NCBI GenBank assembly: GCA_946482325.1
Contig: CAMLRA010000137.1
Location: 1-11,321, forward strand
Length of the DNA: 11,321 nt
Source: an uncultured Chromatiaceae bacterium
Lineage (GTDB): Bacteria; Pseudomonadota; Gammaproteobacteria; Enterobacterales; Alteromonadaceae
Direction of reading: 5' to 3'
The translations under genes were made by a program, and so were the position numbers. Below are positions 5,589 to 11,321 of this stretch, piece after piece; within the stretch, counting starts at the first letter, position 1; every line of letters begins with the position of its first letter. The notes under the pieces were generated by a model that did not search any database, had not been told where the DNA came from, and saw nothing but the letters and a program-made list of their open reading frames with translations.

Positions 5589-8057
5589 ATGATTGCCTTA
5601 AAAGACATTGAGATTGCGTTATATGCACTGAGCAAAGCAAAAAGTTTTGTGCTGACCGTGGTAGTAACCCTTGGCGTTGCCATTGGCACGCTGACGGCCA
5701 TGTTTAATCTGAACTACCAGATCTTTGCCGCCCCTTTGCCTTATGAATCAGCCGACAAAATACTGGTCGGCAGCACCAAATGGTTCAATACCGACGGCAG
5801 TGTCAAATTCCAGCGCATTATGCCAGTCCATACCTTTAAGCAGCTTTATCAGCAAGCTCAGACACAACAACAAGAGCATGCGTTGATTGGTTATCCGTCT
5901 GCCACTTTCACGCTGCGCGATCTGGCACATTCGCCTGCGGTGCAGGTGGCATATACCACCCCCGGATTTATGCAGATATTCCAAATGCCGATGCGGCTGG
6001 GACGCTCTTTTAGTCAGGATGAAGATGCAGGGTCGTTCCAACCGGTAGCGATTTTGAGTGAGCACATTTGGCGGCGTCAGTACGGTGCAGATCCGGCGAT
6101 ACTCGGTCGAAAAATTCAGATCGGGCAACACCATTTTACGGTGATTGGCATTGCCGCCGCCGATTTTGCTGAACCCTTGCTACAGGGGCCATCACGGTTA
6201 AACGATGTTTGGCTGCCCTGGGATTTTAATCCGGTGCGCAGTCGTCCCGGCGAGATGTCCTACTGGCATTACTATCTGACCAAGCTGAAAGATTCGGACA
6301 GTCAACAAAGCTTTGTCCAAACCTTTGGTCAGCAAGTGGAACAAATTGAGCAGGCAGCTTTCCCAAACCAACAAGGCGGTCGGGTCGAATTTCAGGCGGA
6401 ACCCTTACAACAGTTTCTGCAAGGCGATGCGGCCCAACGCACAGGTTGGATGCTCGCAGGCAGCCTGTTATTTCTGCTGATAGCAACAGTCAATATCATC
6501 AATTTGTTACTGTCACGCACTGCGGCGGCACAGCGTCAGTTCAGTATCCGTGCGGCACTTGGCGCGCAGTCTCACCACTTGCGTCAGTATATTTTTGCTG
6601 AACTCAGCTGTTTGATGGCTGGTGCTGCGCTTGTCGCGCTGCTGTGTGCCGAAGGTCTCTACTACTTATTACGTCAGTATGCCGGCACATTGTTACCTGC
6701 GCTGAATACACTGCACTTTAACCTGCCAGCCTTGCTTTTCACGTTGTTCACATCCACCAGCCTGACTCTGTTGTTTGGCAGCAGTATCAGCCGGAATTTC
6801 AACTTCGACGCCCTGCAGCAGCATCTGCAAAGCAGTGGCAAAGGCACTGGTTCTCAGGTAGACAATGGCACACGGCAGAGGTTGATCGCCGCACAGGTAG
6901 CGCTGGTTACGCTGTTATTGATTGGCAGTTGCCAGGTACTGTTCCAGGCGGTGGGCCAGTTGCGCCAGTCCACTGGTTTTGCCAGTGCAGACCGCTGGCA
7001 AGTCAGTATTGATGACGTTCGTCCCCTGCCCGACCGGTCCTTACCATTTGAAGTGCAACGGGCTGAACTGCGCCAACGCAAAGACGAATTGATGCAAATC
7101 CGCGCTGAGCTGGCCAAAGACCCTGCAGTTGCAGCGGCCTCGGTTAGTAATTTTCCGCCAGTATCATTTGATGGTGTTTATGCCGCCAACAGCTATCTGC
7201 CCGACCCGGCCAATCCTCAGCAGCGCATTGATAGCCGGGTGGTTACCACGGATGAGCATTATCTGCCGATGTTTCAGATCAAACTGCTGCAAGGCCGGAA
7301 TTTCACGCCTCAGGAAGTTGCGACTCAAGCTTTTGTCGTCATCATCAATAAGGCTTTCGCCGAGAAACTCCGGCCTGATGGTGCGGTGCTGGGGCAAAAA
7401 CTACACAACGCCTTCGGTGGACCCGAATTTGAAATTATCGGTGTAACGGCAAACCATCAGCTGTCGGATGAATGGGCGGCGGCAGAGCCTAACCGTAGTT
7501 ACATCCCGCGTAACCTGATCGCCGGCAGTAGTTTGTTGGTGCAATTCAAACCTGGTATGCAAATCAACAAAAGCCTATTGAATCAAACCATTCAACAGAA
7601 AGTGCCGTATTTGCGCGCGGCTCATGTCCATAGTATCGGGTCAAACGTGGATCGGGTGCTACTGAGTAATTATCTGGCCGCCGCAGTAACCAGCGCATTG
7701 TTGTTACTGAGTTTTGTTCTAGCGGCTGTTGGCGTATACGGCGTGCTAAGTTACAACGTGCAACTTCGCCGCTTTAGTCTGGGTGTGCGGATGGCGATTG
7801 GCGCAAGGCCTTTGACAATACTGCGTCAATTACTGTTGGAAAACCTCAAACCAGTAGGGATAGGCTTCGCAGGAGCGTTTGTACTGTTGGCAGCCTTCTG
7901 GTCCGCGCTGCAGCATTCGCACCTGAAGATTGAACTATCCGGTGGCGGTTTTGCACTGCCAATACTGTTAATTGTGCTGCTGACAGTGCTCGCAACCCTG
8001 TTATCGGTCTGGCGCATTATCCGCAAGCCCGCCGTTTATGCACTGCAAGGGCATTGA
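5589..8057 (+). CDS. ABC transporter permease 1, duplicated MacB/FtsX type
   Basis: An 822-aa inner-membrane permease with two MacB-like units in one chain. Predicted spans lie at about 20-42, 286-308, 342-362, 378-398, 431-453, 696-720, 753-773 and 788-809. Large periplasmic MacB-core-like domains follow span 1 and span 5. The FtsX-type coupling segments after spans 2 and 6 carry the typical basic motif followed by R-A-LGA (IRAALGA; VRMAIGA). Length and layout fit the roughly 800-aa duplicated permeases (ADOP-like) rather than the four-span MacB. I set the start at ATG 5589 because GAAGGA lies seven bases upstream; ATG 5556 is in frame but would overlap the small membrane gene. It should work with the ATPase and adaptor upstream. 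Substrate unknown. Confidence 0.92.
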   Translation: MIALKDIEIALYALSKAKSFVLTVVVTLGVAIGTLTAMFNLNYQIFAAPLPYESADKILVGSTKWFNTDGSVKFQRIMPVHTFKQLYQQAQTQQQEHALIGYPSATFTLRDLAHSPAVQVAYTTPGFMQIFQMPMRLGRSFSQDEDAGSFQPVAILSEHIWRRQYGADPAILGRKIQIGQHHFTVIGIAAADFAEPLLQGPSRLNDVWLPWDFNPVRSRPGEMSYWHYYLTKLKDSDSQQSFVQTFGQQVEQIEQAAFPNQQGGRVEFQAEPLQQFLQGDAAQRTGWMLAGSLLFLLIATVNIINLLLSRTAAAQRQFSIRAALGAQSHHLRQYIFAELSCLMAGAALVALLCAEGLYYLLRQYAGTLLPALNTLHFNLPALLFTLFTSTSLTLLFGSSISRNFNFDALQQHLQSSGKGTGSQVDNGTRQRLIAAQVALVTLLLIGSCQVLFQAVGQLRQSTGFASADRWQVSIDDVRPLPDRSLPFEVQRAELRQRKDELMQIRAELAKDPAVAAASVSNFPPVSFDGVYAANSYLPDPANPQQRIDSRVVTTDEHYLPMFQIKLLQGRNFTPQEVATQAFVVIINKAFAEKLRPDGAVLGQKLHNAFGGPEFEIIGVTANHQLSDEWAAAEPNRSYIPRNLIAGSSLLVQFKPGMQINKSLLNQTIQQKVPYLRAAHVHSIGSNVDRVLLSNYLAAAVTSALLLLSFVLAAVGVYGVLSYNVQLRRFSLGVRMAIGARPLTILRQLLLENLKPVGIGFAGAFVLLAAFWSALQHSHLKIELSGGGFALPILLIVLLTVLATLLSVWRIIRKPAVYALQGH

Positions 8058-8058
8058 C

Positions 8059-10518
8059 ATGTTGAATTTCAGAGAATTGCTGCAAGTGTTTTATGCGCTG
8101 GGCAAAGTAAAAAGTTATGCGGTGACTGTGATTCTAACACTTGGGTTAACTTTGGGAGGGCTCGTCGCCGTACTCAATCTGGGCTATCAGCTGTTGCTCG
8201 TGCCTTTGCCCTATCCGGCATCTGGCCAGCTCTATTATCTGCACGGAGATGTGATAAGTGCCAGTGGTCAGCGCACGCCCGCCTTACCGATAGCCGCGGC
8301 TGAAGCGGGCTACCGGCTACAGCCTGCAGGTCAAATCACGGCCGCGCTGGTTGGCTACAACCAGGGTATCGCCCAGAACCTGACTGAAGCGCCGACCTTA
8401 GAGCTTGGTTACGTGACCCCGGAGTTCTTCCCAATGCTGGCGATGCCGATGTCACTTGGCCGTTTTTTTTCAGCTGACGAAGGTTTAAACAGTCAAAACC
8501 CGGTCGCGGTGATCAGCTACAGTCTCTGGCAATCTCAGTTCTCAGGGTCAGCCGATGTCGTGCGACAACACATACAGATAGGCGAACAGAGGTTTCGGAT
8601 TGTCGGAGTGGCCGCTCAGCATTTTATCGAGCCAGAGATCTTATTTGCTGGTCAACACACCGATGTCTGGCTGCCGTGGGACTATGTACAAACTCCCATG
8701 CCAGAACGACAATCCTGGGGACGTTTATGGGGCAAACATGCCATGCTGGTAAAAATGGCCGCCGCCGCAGACACCAATGCAGTGCTGCACAGCTATCAAA
8801 ACCATTTCGCCGGGCTATTCAACAATGCCGGCGATAAACCAGCCGATCTGCAAAATGCGCGGCTGCAAACTGTACTGACTCCGCTACAAACATTGGTGCA
8901 ACATCAGGCGCCGGCCCAATATCCCTGGTTATTGCTCGGAACTTTATTGTTAGTGAGTCTCGGCATGGTTAATCTGCGCCAGCTCAGCCTCACCCGCCTG
9001 TCAGCCCGCCAGTCACAACTGGCGATCCGGGCCGCCGTGGGAGCTCGTCCGCGAGATTTACTGCGACCATTGTTACAGGAATGGGCCGTGTTGCTACTTT
9101 TGGGCTGCGGTATAGCGTTGGGGATTCAACTGGCTTTGTTACAAATATTCAAAGGCTTACCCACCGGTTTGTTGCCAAGGCTCAGTGAACTCTCACTGCA
9201 ACCGGTCAGCTTGTCAGTTTATCTGTTATTACCTGCAGTGCTGACCGCTGGTTTGGCGCTCCGGTTGTACTACCAACTGGATTATCACCGCCTGCAGCTT
9301 TCACTGAACAGCAGCCAGAAAGGCGGACTTAAGCCTATTTCGCACAAGAGCTTATGGCGTTTGTTAGCAGCACAGGGAGCTGCAGCAACTTTAGTTTTAT
9401 TATTTACCGTGCAGTTACTCTTGCATGCGTTGACTCATCTATGGCAAAAACCCGGTGTACTGACATCCGATCGTTACCATGCTTCACTGGATCTCGCGGC
9501 GCTGAGTGATATCCCACGGGAGCAACGACGTGATGAGTTGCTGGCCATCCGCCGGCTATTCGAATCTCAGCCTGACATTGTTGCTGTCAGTATCGCGAAC
9601 CTGCTGCCGCTAGCCAACTACGGCGATTATCAGTGGATGACCGAACTGAGAGACCCACAACAACCACAGGTGACCTATTCAGTGTCCTCTAGTCTCATCG
9701 ATGAACACTATCTGACGGTCCTTGGCGTTACACTAATCGAAGGCAGACAGTTCAGCAGTACCGAAGCGCGCGAACAAAGACCGGTGATCATCATTAATCA
9801 GCGCTTTGCCAGCCAGTTATCCGCAGCGAATAATTCCGGCAAACTGCCGCAGTTACGCTGGGCCAACGATAGTAGCGAGACTTTGTATCAGGTCGTTGGT
9901 GTATTTGCGGACTGGCAACTACCGGGAATGACGGAACCACCGCGTGCCTTGTTTGCCGGTGGTTTCCCTGGCCTAGCGAGCTTGATAATCGCCAGCCAGC
10001 CGGGAATAACCCCTAACAAAGCCTCGCTGAATCGCCTGTTGGCAAGTGTTAATCCCCGTTATCACATCACTGAATTGCGAAGTTTGGCTGATAACCATAC
10101 CAACCGTTTGACATTAGATCGTCTGACAGCGTATAGCACGCTCGGCCTGAGCCTGCTAATTCTGCTGCTTTGCAGTATCGGTTTGTCTGGCTTATTAAGT
10201 TATTGCGTGCAATTACGTCGCACTGAACTGGGTATCCGCATGGCGCTGGGTGCCAGGCCGTCCACTATTGCAGGTCAGCTGCTAAAAGAGCATCTACACG
10301 CAGTAGCTATCGGCTCAATCTGTACCCTAATCGCAGTGTTCGGTATTATTTTCACAGTCCAACATCCTGTGACACTACAGGTCGCCCTGCTATTGAAACC
10401 GACGCCCGCAGGGGCCCTGCTCCCCGTGGTTCTGGTGATAGCATTGACCACTTTTATTTCATTGTTGTCGATGCGCAGTATACTTCGTCGCCCGGTGCAA
10501 CATGCACTAAGAGGATAG
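8059..10518 (+). CDS. ABC transporter permease 2, duplicated MacB/FtsX type
   Basis: An 819-aa paralogue of the preceding permease. Both have a conserved N-terminal pattern (TLG, G, NL-YQ, PLPY) and very similar C-terminal coupling segments (VQLRR, RMA-GARP). Predicted spans lie at about 19-43, 288-308, 341-361, 384-404, 435-458, 689-713, 745-767 and 784-805, with two large periplasmic domains. I chose ATG 8059, one base after the upstream stop, because AAGGG precedes it by seven bases; the in-frame ATG 8038 lies inside permease 1. The gene ends in tandem stops (TAG TGA). It probably arose by tandem duplication and may form a heterodimer with permease 1. Its mid-protein MacB-like segment is more divergent (MVNLRQLSLTRLSAR), which hints at separate roles for the two subunits. 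Confidence 0.92.
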   Translation: MLNFRELLQVFYALGKVKSYAVTVILTLGLTLGGLVAVLNLGYQLLLVPLPYPASGQLYYLHGDVISASGQRTPALPIAAAEAGYRLQPAGQITAALVGYNQGIAQNLTEAPTLELGYVTPEFFPMLAMPMSLGRFFSADEGLNSQNPVAVISYSLWQSQFSGSADVVRQHIQIGEQRFRIVGVAAQHFIEPEILFAGQHTDVWLPWDYVQTPMPERQSWGRLWGKHAMLVKMAAAADTNAVLHSYQNHFAGLFNNAGDKPADLQNARLQTVLTPLQTLVQHQAPAQYPWLLLGTLLLVSLGMVNLRQLSLTRLSARQSQLAIRAAVGARPRDLLRPLLQEWAVLLLLGCGIALGIQLALLQIFKGLPTGLLPRLSELSLQPVSLSVYLLLPAVLTAGLALRLYYQLDYHRLQLSLNSSQKGGLKPISHKSLWRLLAAQGAAATLVLLFTVQLLLHALTHLWQKPGVLTSDRYHASLDLAALSDIPREQRRDELLAIRRLFESQPDIVAVSIANLLPLANYGDYQWMTELRDPQQPQVTYSVSSSLIDEHYLTVLGVTLIEGRQFSSTEAREQRPVIIINQRFASQLSAANNSGKLPQLRWANDSSETLYQVVGVFADWQLPGMTEPPRALFAGGFPGLASLIIASQPGITPNKASLNRLLASVNPRYHITELRSLADNHTNRLTLDRLTAYSTLGLSLLILLLCSIGLSGLLSYCVQLRRTELGIRMALGARPSTIAGQLLKEHLHAVAIGSICTLIAVFGIIFTVQHPVTLQVALLLKPTPAGALLPVVLVIALTTFISLLSMRSILRRPVQHALRG

Positions 10519-10552
10519 TGAAATCCATCGTATTGCTACAGCGCAAACACAC

Positions 10553-10575
10553 GCCTCCTGAATTGGGGGCATTTT
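10553..10575 (+). terminator. Candidate intrinsic terminator of the efflux operon
   Basis: GCCTCC and GGGGGC form a 6-bp stem with one T-G pair around the loop TGAATT, followed by ATTTT, 34 nt after the permease 2 stop. The stem is GC-rich but the T run is short, so it may end only part of the transcripts; the stronger bidirectional hairpin at 10768 is a backup. Confidence 0.5.
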
Positions 10576-10764
10576 ACATGCCTGACAATTACTGACCGAA
10601 CCTCTGACACAGCTGTTGCGCCCCCACTTCGGTGGCGAGTTTTGGACTCAATGTCAGCATTTTTTAACTTCTGACCGCCGGGTTGATACCCGGTCACAGA
10701 CGAAACCTTCTCGAGCCACGCAGAAACTGGCCAAGGGGGCGGTTATCACCGGTTTTAAACAGAC
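10576..10764. other. Convergent intergenic region with hairpins, no gene
   Basis: No supported reading frame. Two structured stretches are visible. At 10624-10635 a CCAC/GTGG stem closes a TTCG tetraloop and is followed by GAGTTTT, a weak second terminator for the plus-strand operon. At 10672-10696 TGACC and GGTCA plus GGGT and ACCC make a 9-bp stem with a 3-nt bulge and the loop TGAT, without a T run. No convincing promoter is seen on either strand, so I do not call a small RNA. Confidence 0.5.
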
Positions 10765-10767
10765 AAA

Positions 10768-10796
10768 AAAAATCCCCCGATAAACGGGGGATTTTT
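10768..10796 (-). terminator. Bidirectional intrinsic terminator, end of the alpha operon
   Basis: A near-perfect hairpin: stem CCCCCG/CGGGGG extended by A-T pairs to 12 bp, loop ATAAA. On the minus strand it is followed by a run of eight T, 36 nt after the rplQ stop, a textbook end for the ribosomal-protein alpha operon. On the plus strand it has five T, so it can also stop readthrough from the efflux operon. Confidence 0.93.
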
Positions 10797-10832
10797 AATT
10801 GAAAACAGCAAAACTGTCTTCACTCGAGCAAA

Positions 10833-11231
10833 TTACTCAGCAGCAGTTTCTTCAACTGGCAGAGCGCCCACTTCTGGACGGTCAACTAACTCGATGTAAG
10901 CCATTGGCGCATTGTCACCGGTACGGAAGCCACACTTCATAATACGAGTGTAACCACCTGGACGCGCGTTGTAACGCGGGCCTAAAACGTTGAACAGTAA
11001 ACCAACAACTTCTTTATCACGTGTACGGGCAAAAGCTAAACGGCGGTTTGCGACGCTATCATTTTTAGCCAGTGTGATCAGAGGTTCGATTACACGGCGT
11101 AACTCTTTTGCTTTTGGCAGAGTCGTTTTGATGATTTCGTGCTTCACCAGCGAGCTTGCCATATTGCGGAACATTGCCTGACGGTGGCTGCTGTTCCGGT
11201 TTAACTGACGACCACTCTTGCGATGGCGCAT
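10833..11231 (-). CDS. rplQ: 50S ribosomal protein bL17
   Basis: A 132-aa basic protein of the large ribosomal subunit. The N-terminus [20 protein letters not shown] and the body ([21 protein letters not shown], in parts) are characteristic of bL17. The tail after the conserved core is short and acidic (VEETAAE), as in gammaproteobacteria. An AAGGAA ribosome site precedes the ATG. It lies 39 nt after the rpoA stop, the order rpoA-rplQ that ends the alpha operon in E. coli and relatives, and is followed by the strong terminator. It is convergent with the efflux operon. Confidence 0.98.
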   Translation of the reverse strand: MRHRKSGRQLNRNSSHRQAMFRNMASSLVKHEIIKTTLPKAKELRRVIEPLITLAKNDSVANRRLAFARTRDKEVVGLLFNVLGPRYNARPGGYTRIMKCGFRTGDNAPMAYIELVDRPEVGALPVEETAAE

Positions 11232-11247
11232 GATCTATTCCTTCTTA

Positions 11248-11273
11248 CTAAACCAGGAACTGGAATCTGGTTA
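11248..11273 (-). other. Inverted repeat in the rpoA-rplQ junction
   Basis: AACCAG (11251-11256) and CTGGTT (11267-11272) form a 6-bp stem, extendable with a bulged A, around a 10-nt loop that overlaps the rpoA stop codon. There is no T run, so it is not a terminator. It could be an mRNA processing or stability hairpin between the two cistrons; function unknown. Confidence 0.4.
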
Positions 11274-11321
11274 GTCTTTATTTACCAAACTTGCTGGCGG
11301 CCAGTTTTCCAGGCGCATGCC
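11271..11321 (-). CDS. rpoA: RNA polymerase alpha subunit, C-terminal end only (partial)
   Basis: The last 16 codons and the stop of a gene that enters from the right edge. The peptide GMRLENWPPASLVNKD matches the RpoA C-terminus (E. coli ends GMRLENWPPASIADE). This is the tail of the alpha C-terminal domain that binds UP elements and activators. Its place directly before rplQ confirms the alpha operon. The start and main body are outside the window. Confidence 0.96.
   Translation of the reverse strand, partial: GMRLENWPPASLVNKD

Noticed and set aside
8038..8058. Earlier ATG for permease 2
   Set aside because: It lies inside permease 1 without a ribosome site; ATG 8059 has AAGGG seven bases upstream and gives an N-terminus matching permease 1.
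1..11321. CRISPR array, insertion sequence, tRNA gene or phage elements
   Set aside because: No regularly spaced repeats, transposase-like frame, tRNA cloverleaf or attachment-site duplication was seen by eye on either strand.

Overview
The window looks like a gammaproteobacterial chromosome. The rRNA leader, the bL17 protein and the RpoA C-terminus are E. coli-like, and the glutamine-rich proteins and moderate GC suggest an Alteromonadales/Chromatiaceae relative such as Rheinheimera or Alishewanella; the genus is inference only. Two housekeeping units frame it. On the left (1-231, minus strand) are the 5' leader and P1 promoter of an rRNA operon that is transcribed out of the window. On the right (10768-11321, minus strand) are rplQ and the last codons of rpoA, the end of the alpha ribosomal-protein operon, with a strong terminator.

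Between them, on the plus strand, lies one co-oriented locus of about 10 kb (422-10518). First come a sigma-54-dependent NtrC-type response regulator and its membrane histidine kinase, whose genes overlap by 14 bp. A 275-bp gap follows that carries a full sigma-54 control region: two identical-arm 14-bp palindromes (3217-3250) as candidate regulator sites, a candidate IHF site (3282-3294) and a -24/-12 promoter (3313-3328). Behind it is a tightly packed efflux operon: a HlyD/MacA-type periplasmic adaptor, a MacB/LolD-type ATPase, a 37-residue single-span membrane protein in an ATGA overlap, and two tandem MacB/FtsX-type permeases with eight predicted spans each.

The likely circuit is as follows. 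The kinase has almost no periplasmic part and a tryptophan-rich membrane hairpin, so it probably senses a disturbance in or at the membrane. It phosphorylates the regulator, which binds the palindromes and, through IHF-assisted looping, activates sigma-54 RNA polymerase at the efflux operon. The pump would then move an amphipathic or peptide-like compound, or a lipid or lipoprotein, from the inner membrane or periplasm outwards. No TolC-type outer-membrane channel is encoded here, so one from elsewhere would be needed. The substrate cannot be read from the sequence.

The most noteworthy points are the small membrane protein between ATPase and permease, the tryptophan-rich sensor hairpin, the twin-palindrome enhancer, the GAFTDA variant of the sigma-54 contact loop, and the pairing of one ATPase with two duplicated permeases.
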